Below are positions 7,188 through 15,106 of a stretch of DNA of 64,000 nucleotides, in pieces. Source of the DNA: an uncultured Thermoanaerobaculia bacterium (GTDB lineage Bacteria > Acidobacteriota > Thermoanaerobaculia > Multivoradales > Multivoraceae); the NCBI GenBank assembly GCA_951813015.1, contig CATOTG010000008.1:62001-126000 (forward strand), read 5' to 3'. The position numbers and the translations under genes were made by a program. Every line of letters begins with the position of its first letter. The stretch's first letter is position 1. The notes under the pieces were generated by a model. It ran no database searches and was not told the origin of the DNA. It saw only the letters and a list, made by a program, of their open reading frames with translations.

Positions 7188-8828
7188 ATGATTGACAATA
7201 AAACCGGCTTGAACCCCAAGGAGCGCCTGGGCGAGGAGATCGCCGAGCTCGCGGGCCGCATCGACGCGGCCACCTACCAACTGCTTGTCCTGATCCGCGA
7301 GTTCGATGAGAAGGAAGGCTGGAACTGCGGCTTCCTGAACTGCGCGCAATGGCTCGTGTGGCGCATCTCGCTAGCGCCCGGCGCGGCTCGGGAGCGGGTG
7401 CGGATCGCCCGGGCCTTGGGCAAGCTGCCACTGATGAGCGAAGCGATGAAGCGGGGCGAGCTTTCGTACTCCAAGGTGAGAGCGCTCACCCGCGTCGCCC
7501 GGCCCGACACGGAGAAGGAGCTGGTCGACCTCGGCAGGGCCGGTACCGCGGCGCACATCGAGCAGGTGGTCCGGGCCTGGCGGAGGATCGACCGTTCGGT
7601 CGAGGCGAGCGACGACGAACTCCGCGACGCTTCCAGCCACGTCTCGACCCACATCGACGAGAACGGCATGGTCGTGATCCGCGGTCGTCTGGCGCCGGAG
7701 GCGGGCGAGGTGCTGATGAAGGCGCTCGAAGCGGCGGGCGACAGGCTCTTCGCGGAACAGGAGCGGGAGGACCGCCCGCCCGTCGGGAAGGTGCGCGCCG
7801 ACGCACTGGCTCTGGTGGCGGAGAGCGCGCTTGCGGGTGGTCTCGATCCTGGAACCGGCGGCGACCGCTACCAGGTCGTCGTTCACGTCAACGACCGTGA
7901 GTTGGAAGCCCCGGAACCCGCGGCCACGAAGAACCGCCCCCGTGTTCCCGCGGGAACGTCGCGGCAGCCTGAAGTCCAGGCCAACGGAGCGGCAGGAGTA
8001 GACGGCCACGTTCCCGCGGGAACGTCGGGGCAGCCCGAAGTTCAGGCCAACGGAGCGGCAGGAGTAGACGGCCACGTTCCCGCGGGAACGTCGGGGCAGC
8101 CCGAAGTTCAGGCCAACGGAGCGGCAGGAGTAGACGGCCACGTTCCCGCGGGAACGTCGGGGGACCCGGCGCGACGCTCTGTCGCAGCCGAATCTGCCAG
8201 GACCGAATCTGCCGACTGCGCGCACTCCGCCGGCGCCTGGGTGGGCAGGTCGCATGTCCGCGTTTCCGCTGAAACGGCTCGGCGCATCGCCTGCGACGCC
8301 GGGAAGGTCGTCATGCAGCACCGTTCCTGGCAGATCCTGAGCGTCGGCCGCAAGACGCGGACCATCCCGCCGCCCATCCGCCGCGCCCTGGAGTTCCGGG
8401 ACCGAGGCTGCCGCTTCCCCGGCTGCACCTCGCAGCACTGCGACGCCCACCACATCGAGCACTGGGCCGACGGCGGCGAAACCAAGCTCTCGAACCTCGT
8501 GCTGCTCTGCCGCCGACACCATCGCCTGCTCCACGAAGGCGGCTTCAGCCTGCGCATGGACGACCAGGGCGCCGTGGGTTTCTACAACCCGCGCGGGCGA
8601 CTGCTCGAACGGAGCCCGGCGCCGCCGGTCGTCGTCGGCGACGACGACGCCCGGGAGTTGATCGAACACCTGGAGGATGCGGGCATCCTGATCACCGGCG
8701 ACGAATCGATACCGGCCTGGAACGGCGAACCGATGGACCTGCGCTACGTCATGGAATGCCTGTGGAGACCGCCGCCGCACCTCGAAGCCATCGTGGCCCG
8801 GGAGCGGGGTACGTCCAAATCCGCTTAG
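7188..8828 (+). CDS. DUF222 (13E12-type) HNH endonuclease
   Basis: A 546-residue protein. Residues 1-240 form a helical DUF222 domain (WNCGFLNCAQWLVWR; ARERVRIARALGKLP). Residues ~253-325 are an insert of 22-residue repeats. The C-terminus is an HNH nuclease: CRFPGC at about 408, D419-A-H-H422-IEHW, N in LSNLVLLC, and CRRHH. The family is common in actinobacteria and acidobacteria, often in many copies and associated with group II introns or mobile DNA; its cellular role is unsettled. It sits between a broken CRISPR array and an isolated CRISPR repeat, next to IS debris, so it may have arrived by transfer. No partner gene is adjacent. Confidence 0.9.
   Translation: MIDNKTGLNPKERLGEEIAELAGRIDAATYQLLVLIREFDEKEGWNCGFLNCAQWLVWRISLAPGAARERVRIARALGKLPLMSEAMKRGELSYSKVRALTRVARPDTEKELVDLGRAGTAAHIEQVVRAWRRIDRSVEASDDELRDASSHVSTHIDENGMVVIRGRLAPEAGEVLMKALEAAGDRLFAEQEREDRPPVGKVRADALALVAESALAGGLDPGTGGDRYQVVVHVNDRELEAPEPAATKNRPRVPAGTSRQPEVQANGAAGVDGHVPAGTSGQPEVQANGAAGVDGHVPAGTSGQPEVQANGAAGVDGHVPAGTSGDPARRSVAAESARTESADCAHSAGAWVGRSHVRVSAETARRIACDAGKVVMQHRSWQILSVGRKTRTIPPPIRRALEFRDRGCRFPGCTSQHCDAHHIEHWADGGETKLSNLVLLCRRHHRLLHEGGFSLRMDDQGAVGFYNPRGRLLERSPAPPVVVGDDDARELIEHLEDAGILITGDESIPAWNGEPMDLRYVMECLWRPPPHLEAIVARERGTSKSA
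7944..8160 (+). repeat. 66-bp tandem repeats with GTTCCCGCGGGAAC palindromes
   Basis: The 14-bp palindrome GTTCCCGCGGGAAC occurs at 7944, 8010, 8076 and 8142, exactly 66 bp apart. The intervening DNA is nearly identical in each unit. Each unit encodes 22 residues (HVPAGTSGQPEVQANGAAG plus VDG) in frame with the HNH gene. The same unit occurs at 31094-31238 in an unrelated hydrolase gene, in the same reading frame relative to its coding strand. Confidence 0.95.
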
Positions 8829-8854
8829 GGCGAGATGCAGCGACCGCGGTCCAA

Positions 8855-8892
8855 GATGCAGAAACCGCCCCCGACCAAGAGGGGATTGAAAC
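8855..8892 (+). CRISPR. Isolated degenerate CRISPR repeat
   Basis: This 38-bp sequence matches the array repeat at 5072-5559 except for one substitution (GATGCAGAAACC for GATGCAGGAACC) and one extra C in the C-run. It ends in the same GGGGATTGAAAC. A shorter partial copy of the repeat start (GATGCAGCGACCGC) lies 21 bp upstream at 8834. Divergence is typical of a trailer-end repeat, so this is probably the far end of the original array, separated by the IS and the HNH gene. Confidence 0.85.
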
Positions 8893-8944
8893 AAGGCTGG
8901 GGGGCCGCCTTCAACGCTCTTGCAGGGTCGGCCGAGGAGCGATG

Positions 8945-9068
8945 CCCGTGTGGCGTGTTCCGCGCCACAGGCGACCCGCGTTTGTGTGCGAGTCATCGGG
9001 CACACGGATGGCATGATGCCGGACGGGATGCATGGCCCATCGATGCAGCGCGACTCTTGCCGCGGGCG
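8945..9068 (-). repeat. Dispersed ~125-bp intergenic element, copy 1
   Basis: Related by eye to the reverse complement of 43291-43418, with the same landmarks: a CGTGTGGCG..CGCGCCACA hairpin at one end, GTCATCG.GCAC.CGGATGGCA in the middle and a GCCGCGGGC end. It lies between the orphan CRISPR repeat and the Uma2 gene and encodes nothing recognisable. Confidence 0.75.
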
Positions 9069-9122
9069 GCGAGGCGGCGGTGCTCGTCGTCCGGCCTAAG
9101 CTACCCGGGTGCTCGTCTTGAG

Positions 9123-10025
9123 CTATGCCAGCAGGCGCTCCAGTTCGGCGATCCGAGCCTCCGCGGCCCTCCGCGCCGCGCGTTCCTGATCGGCACGGGC
9201 GCGTTCCTGATCGGCGCGGGCGTGTTCCTGATCGGCACGGGCGTGTTCCTGATCGGCACGGGCGCGTTCCTCCGCGGCGCGGCTTTCCTCCAGCAGCCTG
9301 GCTTCTTCGGCCGTTGGCAGGAAGCTGCCCGATTCCGCATCGAGGAAGCGCACTCCCTCGCAGCCGGGCCTGAGCGTCACGCCCAGGCCCAGGACCTCGC
9401 TGGTGTAACCGACCGTGAGTCCCCCGCGTGAGCGTTCCGCACGGGACCACGGGGTGATCGGCTCGTAGCGAGGCGTCCCACGGCCATCCGGACCGCCGGC
9501 ACGCAGCCGGAAGCCCTGAAGCGCCGGGTCGATTGGCCTGCCGCGCACGCGTCCCTCGTCGTCGGCCCCCTCGAACACGAAGTACTCCCGCACTCCCATG
9601 CGCTCGTAGATCGCCTTCTTGTCCACCAGGTCGCGCCGCCGCGTGGACGGAGACAGGACCTCGAGCACGAAGCACGGGGGCGGCCCCTCCACCCAGATCC
9701 GGTAGTTGATCCGTAGCCGTTTCGACACGCCGAAGACCACAAACACGTCGGGCGCCAGAACCTTGTCGAGATCGCCTTCGTCGTAGTAGAGGTTCTGGTC
9801 GCCGCCAACGTAGGCCTCACGGTCCTCCAGCCAGATCTCGAGCGCGTCTTCGATCTCCCGGCAACGCAGTCGGTGGATCTTGGAGTGGGGCACGGTCTCG
9901 AAGTCCTTCGGCGACCACTCGAACGTCCCTCCGGCCCCGCGACCGGGGCTCGACCCCCTGGCGGGAGGCGACTCTACCGTCGCGACCGGCCCAGCGGCAG
10001 CTTTCAACGTTACCGGTTCATCCAT
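9123..10025 (-). CDS. Uma2-family restriction-endonuclease-like protein
   Basis: The start chosen is the ATG at 10025 (MDEPVTLKAA), giving 300 residues; a longer open frame upstream runs antisense to cas6 and is rejected. The nuclease-like core has D in LAPDVFVVFG and E in FVLEVLSPSTRRRDLVDKKAIYERMGV, the PD-(D/E)XK arrangement of Uma2 proteins. The C-terminal ~60 residues are a coiled coil of repeated RADQE(H/R)A heptads, a frequent Uma2 tail. Uma2 proteins are abundant and mostly uncharacterised. The gene lies between the orphan CRISPR repeat and cas6 on the opposite strand, so a CRISPR role is not implied. Confidence 0.85.
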   Translation of the reverse strand: MDEPVTLKAAAGPVATVESPPARGSSPGRGAGGTFEWSPKDFETVPHSKIHRLRCREIEDALEIWLEDREAYVGGDQNLYYDEGDLDKVLAPDVFVVFGVSKRLRINYRIWVEGPPPCFVLEVLSPSTRRRDLVDKKAIYERMGVREYFVFEGADDEGRVRGRPIDPALQGFRLRAGGPDGRGTPRYEPITPWSRAERSRGGLTVGYTSEVLGLGVTLRPGCEGVRFLDAESGSFLPTAEEARLLEESRAAEERARADQEHARADQEHARADQERARADQERAARRAAEARIAELERLLA

Positions 10026-10274
10026 CGTTCCACTCCGCCTTGCACGCAAGACTAACCGATAGCGAATACTGGTTCGGCGGCCCGACGGTCGAGAGCCCGG
10101 TACGTCGTCTTGAGCCTGACGAGCGCCACGCGCTGGCCCCGGAAGTCGTGGGCGACTGCGGCGTCGGCCGCGCTGAAGAGGATGTCGGCCCCGACGCTCG
10201 CGGCCGGACCCGCGGCGTGGTCTCTCGCCGGCGGTCCCGGCACGTTGTGCAAGGCTTTCGGTCAGGTGTTGGCG

Positions 10275-11147
10275 ATGGATGTCGAGCGCAGCCTGCGGGA
10301 ACTCCTGGCCTTCGTTCGGGTGCGGCCACGTCGGCTGTCCCTCGCGACGCCGGGGGTTCGGGCCACGGCGCCGATGCTTCGCGGGGTCTGGGGGGCGGCG
10401 CTTCGACGGCTGGACGAGGGAGCCTACGAGCAGGTGTTCACGGGCAGACGCAGCCGGACGGGTTTGCCCGGATACATCGTGCGCCCGGCGTCTCCCGACC
10501 CGGCGGACGCTCCGGCGGTCGACTGGATTCTGTTCGGAGAGGCGTCTGATCGGGAGGCGGTCCTGCTGCAGGCATGGCGGGAGGCGGCGGCCCGCGGGCT
10601 TGGGCCGCAGCGGCGTCCCTTCGTCATTCGACGCATCCGGGAGTATGCGCCGGATGGCGGGCTTCGCGTGGCCGGCGAGTCCGTCGAAGGCTGGTTGCTC
10701 CAGGACGCGTCGTGGCCGCTGCCGGGGTCGGCGCCGTGCCGACTCACGTTCGACGCGCCGCTGCGCATTCTCAGGCAGGGCCGACTGACTGCGGCGCCCA
10801 CGGTCGCGGATCTGGCGGTCGCAACTCTTCGACGGGTTCGGCCGCTGCTGCGGGCGGCGGAACGGTCGACGCTCGACACCCTCCGGCCGCTGGTTCTTGA
10901 AGTTGCCCGGGACCTTCCCGCCTCCCCCTGGCACGGGCAGCGACTCGATCTGCAGCGTTGGTCCGGGCGCCAGAAACGGGAACTGGAGGTCCGGGGCGTA
11001 GCGGGTTCGATCGACCTTCCCGACGGCCCGGGCGGCCTTCAGCCCCTGTTCGCGGCAGGCCGCTGGCTCCATCTCGGCAAGGCGACGACGGTGGGCCTCG
11101 GACGTCTGGAGGTGGCCGCGCTCGGGTCGCCGAGGTTGAGGTTTTAG
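10275..11147 (+). CDS. cas6: CRISPR crRNA-processing endoribonuclease Cas6
   Basis: The start at ATG 10275 gives 290 residues; the frame is open further left without homology-like sequence. The diagnostic part is the C-terminal RAMP glycine loop, GGLQPLFAAGRWLHLGKATTVGLGRLEV, matching the Cas6 G-rich loop with its H-x-GK-x-T-x-GLGR core. An N-terminal RAMP segment (LATPGVRATAPMLRGVWGAAL) also fits. Cas6 cuts pre-crRNA at the base of the repeat hairpin. It is the natural partner of the array at 5072, but is 4.7 kb from it, beyond an IS, the HNH gene and Uma2. Its spacing from the orphan repeat suggests it once flanked the array. Confidence 0.85.
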   Translation: MDVERSLRELLAFVRVRPRRLSLATPGVRATAPMLRGVWGAALRRLDEGAYEQVFTGRRSRTGLPGYIVRPASPDPADAPAVDWILFGEASDREAVLLQAWREAAARGLGPQRRPFVIRRIREYAPDGGLRVAGESVEGWLLQDASWPLPGSAPCRLTFDAPLRILRQGRLTAAPTVADLAVATLRRVRPLLRAAERSTLDTLRPLVLEVARDLPASPWHGQRLDLQRWSGRQKRELEVRGVAGSIDLPDGPGGLQPLFAAGRWLHLGKATTVGLGRLEVAALGSPRLRF

Positions 11148-11362
11148 CTCAGCGTGGCTGTGCGCAGACCGTCGATGGCGAGTTCCTCGCGGTCGGCAGG
11201 CCGGCCGCGCGAACGGTGACGGGAACCGGGTGTCCTGGCGCGGACGGGGCCCGGGACGGCGGAGCGGCTATCGCGGGCGTCGGGCGACGAACGCGAGGTG
11301 GCGGGAACCTGGCGCGGCCGGGGCCCGGGACCAGACCGTCGGACGTGGATACGGAGCGGGTC

Positions 11363-11770
11363 TCACCGAGGCTCGCGACCGTCTTCGGTTCTCGTCACCG
11401 GCGCATCGGCCTTCTTCCAGGCCGTGAAGCCGCCGCCGATGTGGGACACGGGCGCCAGCCCCATGTCCTGGACCGCCTTCGTCGCGAGGGCGGAGCGCCA
11501 GCCGCTGGCGCAGTGGAAGATGAACTCCCGGCCGCTGCCGAAGATGTCCTTGAAGTAGGGGCTGTCGGGGTCGACCCAGAACTCGATCATGCCGCGCGGG
11601 GCGTGGAAGGAACCGGAGATGAAACCCTCGCGGGCCCGCTCGCGGATGTCGCGCAGGTCGACGATGACCGCTCCCTGAGCCACGCGCTGCTGAGCTTCGG
11701 TCACGGTCACCGTCTCGATTGCGGCGTCTGCTTCCGCGACGAGCTGGCGTACGCCCCTGGTGATCGCCAT
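11363..11770 (-). CDS. Rhodanese-like sulfurtransferase
   Basis: A 135-residue single rhodanese domain starting at ATG 11770. The active-site loop reads FHCASGWRSALAT with C87 as catalytic cysteine. Upstream are VIVDLRDIRER and the HAPRG loop typical of the family, and GGFTAWKKA ends the domain. Single-domain rhodaneses carry persulfide sulfur for many purposes. It follows the MOSC gene by five bases on the same strand, a pairing that suggests a shared role in sulfur or molybdenum-cofactor chemistry. The 215 bp between it and cas6 contain only two imperfect GC-rich direct repeats. Confidence 0.9.
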   Translation of the reverse strand: MAITRGVRQLVAEADAAIETVTVTEAQQRVAQGAVIVDLRDIRERAREGFISGSFHAPRGMIEFWVDPDSPYFKDIFGSGREFIFHCASGWRSALATKAVQDMGLAPVSHIGGGFTAWKKADAPVTRTEDGREPR

Positions 11771-11775
11771 CCGCG

Positions 11776-12372
11776 TTACCGGACCTTGCGGACGATGTCG
11801 CCGACCCGCACGGTTCCCGGCACGAGGACTCGCGCGTAGATGCCGCGGAGATTGCACCGCCGGCCTTCCGGTTGGGCGGTGAACTTGAGTGCCTCCGCGC
11901 CGAAGCGCCGGGCGTACTTCTTGCAGCCGGTGTGGGGCAGGGCGGTGACCTCGATCACCGCTTCGCCGAGGCTGAGTTTCGCGCCGGGCGGCAGATTCTT
12001 GACGCCGAGGTCGAGGTCGACGAAGAGCTGGTCGCCGGCCAAGGGCCAGCGGTCGCGGCTGCCGGCGATCAGGTCGGCGAAGCGGGAGTTCGTCAACGTG
12101 AGTTGCGCGGCCGGATCGGGGGAACCGTCCTCGGTCACGTAGCCCTTGCGACGGTCCCAGGTGTCGCCTTCCAGGCCGGCCTCGAAGCTGAGCCGGCCCT
12201 CTTCGACCGCCTCGCGGCGGTTGACTCCGGGGCGCCGGACGATCATCTCGAGGGCGCCGCCGTCACTGGGCGATTCGAGAACGTGGCCGAAGCCGGCCTC
12301 CAACTCGGGTGCCGTGCGGTGGTCTGCGGCGTCGGCGGTCGGGCCGCCGGCCGCACTGCTGGCGCCTCTCAC
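11776..12372 (-). CDS. MOSC domain protein
   Basis: 198 residues from a GTG start at 12372. The beta-barrel MOSC signature is present: GLEGDTWDRRKG, QLTLTNSRFADLI, GDQLFVDLDL and the conserved cysteine C150 in PHTGCKKYARRFG, followed by GRRCNLRGIYARVLVPG. MOSC domains bind sulfur or the molybdenum cofactor, as in Moco sulfurase C-termini and YiiM-type reductases. It is the only domain present. It sits in a minus-strand run with the rhodanese gene downstream and the VWFA gene upstream. Confidence 0.88.
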   Translation of the reverse strand: MRGASSAAGGPTADAADHRTAPELEAGFGHVLESPSDGGALEMIVRRPGVNRREAVEEGRLSFEAGLEGDTWDRRKGYVTEDGSPDPAAQLTLTNSRFADLIAGSRDRWPLAGDQLFVDLDLGVKNLPPGAKLSLGEAVIEVTALPHTGCKKYARRFGAEALKFTAQPEGRRCNLRGIYARVLVPGTVRVGDIVRKVR

Positions 12373-12382
12373 GGTGTTCTCC

Positions 12383-14182
12383 CTATCGGACGTTGAACTC
12401 GCGGCGGATGTATGAGCCGTTGCCGCCGTTCTCGTCCCAGAGCCCGATGGCCACCCGGTGGTTGCCGCGCGGGATCGGGTACTCGAAGCTGACGGCGAAG
12501 AACTGATCTTGCGCCTGTACCCAATCGCTGGCGGGGATGGTCAGCGGCAGGACGATGTGGCTGGGGGTCATCTGTTCGCCGTCCTCGGTCAGCACGGTGG
12601 CGACGACGCGCACCTGGTCCGTGCGATTGCCGGCCTGTTCGACCATCGCCAGCCTGTTGAGGGGGACCGACACGGTGAAGTCGACATCGTAGAAGCCGCC
12701 GGCGCCGGTGTCCCACTCGATGCTGTCGATTTGCAGCGCGTGCGGGTTCTCGGTCCAGCCCAGCAGGAGAGCGCCGATCGTCCGCTCGGCGATTCGCTCG
12801 CGCAACGAGCGGGCGACGTAGCTGGTGCGGTGCCTCAGACGCAGCTGCCGCGGCCTCGGCTTGACGCGGATCTGGTGGACCGAGCCCTCGATGAACTCGT
12901 CCAGCACGTAGCCAAGCGAGTAGTAGGAGCGGAGGTCTTCGGCCGCCTGGTCGAAGAATGCGTCCACGTTTCGTCCCGAAACCCAGGCCCGACCGCCCGT
13001 GTCGCCGGCGAGTTGGTGGAGAACGCCCCGCAGGTCGGACAGGTAGGTCAACTTCTGCTGATCCGCCACCCGCTCCGAGAGCGTCGCCGCTGCAACTTCC
13101 GTTGCGGGAGGCTTGAAGGCGTAGAAGGAGACGCGATAGGAGTTGGCGCGCGCGGCGATTTCGGTGAAGCGGGAGCTGAGATCGAACGTGGACAGCCGCT
13201 GCTGGAAGGAAGTGGTGGTCAGCGCCGCGGTGCCCTGGATGTTCGAGTTCCGGGTGTACAGGTTGTTCGGCGCGTCGAAGCCCTCCGGGGCGTCGACGGC
13301 GCGGTTCTGCATCAGTTCGACGCCCGTTTCCTCCCGTCGGCCGGCAACTCGTTTCTGAACATGTTGCAGGAGGCGGTCGAAGGGGCGCGCCGGCAAGCCG
13401 TCGCTGATCAGGAAGAAGGCCTTGCGACCGGGAACCAGGGCCAGGGATTCCACCACCGTTTCGATCGCGTCCGCCGTACGGGCGCTGTCCTCGTGGAGGA
13501 CCCTGGCGTAGGCGACCATCTCGTTGAGCGTGGCGCGCAGGGCGCCGATGCTGCCCGCCGACCGGCGGGGGTCGGCGTTCAGTTGGTCCATCAACTGCAG
13601 GAAGCTCTCCTGGGACCGCCGTTTCAGGTTCTGCGCTTCCGTGAAGACCTGATGCGCGGCTTCGACGCGGTTCAGGCCCTGGGCAAGGGCCAGGTGATCC
13701 CTCGTCAGGTCCTGCATCATGCGCAGCTCGCCGTCGAAGGCGACGACCATCGCGTGGACCGGAGCGGCCTCCTCTCCTGCTTCGAGCTGGCCGCGTGCGA
13801 AGTCCTTGATCTGGTCGAGGACCGCGGAGCGGCTGGCGACGGAGAGGTGCGTGTTGTCGAAGAAGAAGGCGATCGACAGAGGTTCGTGCAGAGGACCCGC
13901 GGCGGGGCCGTCACCGTTGCCTCCGCCGCGGCTGAAGTAGTTGATCTCGACCGGCCTGTCGTTGTCGAAGACGCGGAAGTTCTGCTGTGTCAGATCGCGG
14001 GCCGGCTGGCCGTCGCGATCGGTGGCAATGATGTCCACGTTGACCACGGTGACCTCGACGATGTCGCTCAGGTCGCCGACGCCGCGGCCGACCGGAGCGT
14101 CCTGCACCGCCTCGGGGGCCGGAATCGGCTGGGCCGGGGCGCCGAGTGCCAGAAGCACGCCGAAGAGAGTTGCTCCGATCAT
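12383..14182 (-). CDS. VWFA-related acidobacterial secreted protein
   Basis: 599 residues from ATG 14182, which overlaps the hydrolase stop upstream (ATGA). A short signal peptide (MIGATLFGVLLALGAPAQ) is followed by VVNVDIIATDRDGQPARDLTQQNFRVFDN, the start of the acidobacterial VWFA-related domain (TIGR03436 type). The MIDAS region is IAFFFDNTHLSVASRS, where the canonical DxSxS is altered. LVPGRKAFFLISDG follows. The C-terminal ~120 residues look like a beta-sandwich. Such proteins are abundant in Acidobacteriota and exported; function unknown. Confidence 0.85.
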   Translation of the reverse strand: MIGATLFGVLLALGAPAQPIPAPEAVQDAPVGRGVGDLSDIVEVTVVNVDIIATDRDGQPARDLTQQNFRVFDNDRPVEINYFSRGGGNGDGPAAGPLHEPLSIAFFFDNTHLSVASRSAVLDQIKDFARGQLEAGEEAAPVHAMVVAFDGELRMMQDLTRDHLALAQGLNRVEAAHQVFTEAQNLKRRSQESFLQLMDQLNADPRRSAGSIGALRATLNEMVAYARVLHEDSARTADAIETVVESLALVPGRKAFFLISDGLPARPFDRLLQHVQKRVAGRREETGVELMQNRAVDAPEGFDAPNNLYTRNSNIQGTAALTTTSFQQRLSTFDLSSRFTEIAARANSYRVSFYAFKPPATEVAAATLSERVADQQKLTYLSDLRGVLHQLAGDTGGRAWVSGRNVDAFFDQAAEDLRSYYSLGYVLDEFIEGSVHQIRVKPRPRQLRLRHRTSYVARSLRERIAERTIGALLLGWTENPHALQIDSIEWDTGAGGFYDVDFTVSVPLNRLAMVEQAGNRTDQVRVVATVLTEDGEQMTPSHIVLPLTIPASDWVQAQDQFFAVSFEYPIPRGNHRVAIGLWDENGGNGSYIRREFNVR

Positions 14183-14928
14183 CCTGCCCCCGGGCGCCGG
14201 GAGCTGCCGGAGGGCGTGTGGCGTTCGAGGAAGGTTCTGACCTGCTCCGCGGCGGCCGGCGCCGCGTCCTCGCTCTTCCACTCGAGGATCAGTTCGCTGT
14301 TCGGCGCCAGGGCAGCGATCTCCTCCGCCACCGGGCGGGGGTGGTAGGCGTCGTCTCCCGCCAGGATCAGGAGTGGCGTCTCGATGCCGGCGACGAAGTC
14401 GCGGTCGACGTTGAAGGTGAAGTCGCCGCCGTACATGCGCTCGCGGAACGGGGGCAGACACTCCGCGTGGACGTCATCGCGCTCCTGCATGAGAGCCTCC
14501 GCCCAGGTATCGAACATGGCGTAGAACAGATCCTGGTTCTCGTGACGGCCGATCGGATTCTGGAGCACTGCGGCGCTGACCCGCGAGGCGTCCGCCTCGA
14601 GCACACCGAGGCAGTACGACGAGCCGATGCAGCCGCCCATCAGGTGGCACGTCTCGATACCCAGGTGGTCGAGCAGGGCGAGATGGTCGCCGGCGTAGGT
14701 ATGCCAGCCGTCGTCGGCCGTCACCGGCGCGGTGGACCCGCCGGCGTTGCGCTGGTCCATCGAGATGACCCGGAAGGACCGCGCCAGTTCGCGGCGCGGA
14801 TCGAACGGGCTGTTCTCCCAGATCTCGGCGGCTGATCGCATGCCGCCGGGCGCAAAGAGCAGCACGGGGTACCCGGCGCCGGTCTCCCACCAGTGAATTC
14901 GGGTTTCTCCTCGTTTGAAGACCGGCAT
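14179..14928 (-). CDS. Alpha/beta hydrolase with cysteine at the nucleophile position
   Basis: 249 residues starting MPVFKRGETRIHWWETGAGYPVLLFAPGG, with the oxyanion region APGGM. The nucleophile elbow reads MGGC100IGSS, so the usual serine of GxSxG is a cysteine, as in dienelactone hydrolase. The acid is likely D in ILAGDDAYHP; the segment HPRPVAEEI supplies a histidine but is close to the acid, so the catalytic histidine is not certain. The stop overlaps the ATG of the VWFA gene, implying translation coupling. Substrate unknown. Confidence 0.82.
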   Translation of the reverse strand: MPVFKRGETRIHWWETGAGYPVLLFAPGGMRSAAEIWENSPFDPRRELARSFRVISMDQRNAGGSTAPVTADDGWHTYAGDHLALLDHLGIETCHLMGGCIGSSYCLGVLEADASRVSAAVLQNPIGRHENQDLFYAMFDTWAEALMQERDDVHAECLPPFRERMYGGDFTFNVDRDFVAGIETPLLILAGDDAYHPRPVAEEIAALAPNSELILEWKSEDAAPAAAEQVRTFLERHTPSGSSRRPGAG

Positions 14929-15073
14929 GGATCAAGCGTACCAGCCGAGGTTGGCCGCTGGAGCCGCCGATGGGCCGGGTCTCCCACGCGGACGGGGTCG
15001 GAGGCGCCGGCGACGGCATCGGACGACGGACCGAACTCGCTGGAACCTGGCGGCAACGAACTGCGTAGTCTGT

Positions 15074-15096
15074 TTCAAGCACTTGTCGTGCTTGAA
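15074..15096 (+). promoter_or_regulatory. Perfect 9-bp hairpin abutting a Shine-Dalgarno
   Basis: TTCAAGCAC and GTGCTTGAA form a perfect stem around the loop TTGTC. The 3' arm ends in GAA of the GAAGGGGGGA ribosome-binding site for the gene starting at 15107. It could be an operator or an mRNA hairpin that shields the ribosome-binding site. Confidence 0.45.
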
Positions 15097-15106
15097 GGGG
15101 GGACGA

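Noticed and set aside
7944..8160. 66-bp repeats as a CRISPR array
   Set aside because: The units are identical throughout with no unique spacers and are in frame within a coding region.
9101..9340. Repeated RADQE heptads as a separate repeat protein
   Set aside because: They are the normal coiled-coil tail of the Uma2 protein.
10026..11072. N-terminal extension of the Uma2 gene
   Set aside because: Antisense to cas6; the Uma2 domain starts with MDEPVT at 10025.
11148..11362. Possible gene between cas6 and rhodanese
   Set aside because: Frames there have no motifs or ribosome-binding sites; only two imperfect GGCGCGG..GGGGCCCGGGAC repeats are seen.
12458..14347. Plus-strand open frame of 629 codons
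   Set aside because: Antisense to the VWFA gene, no domain.
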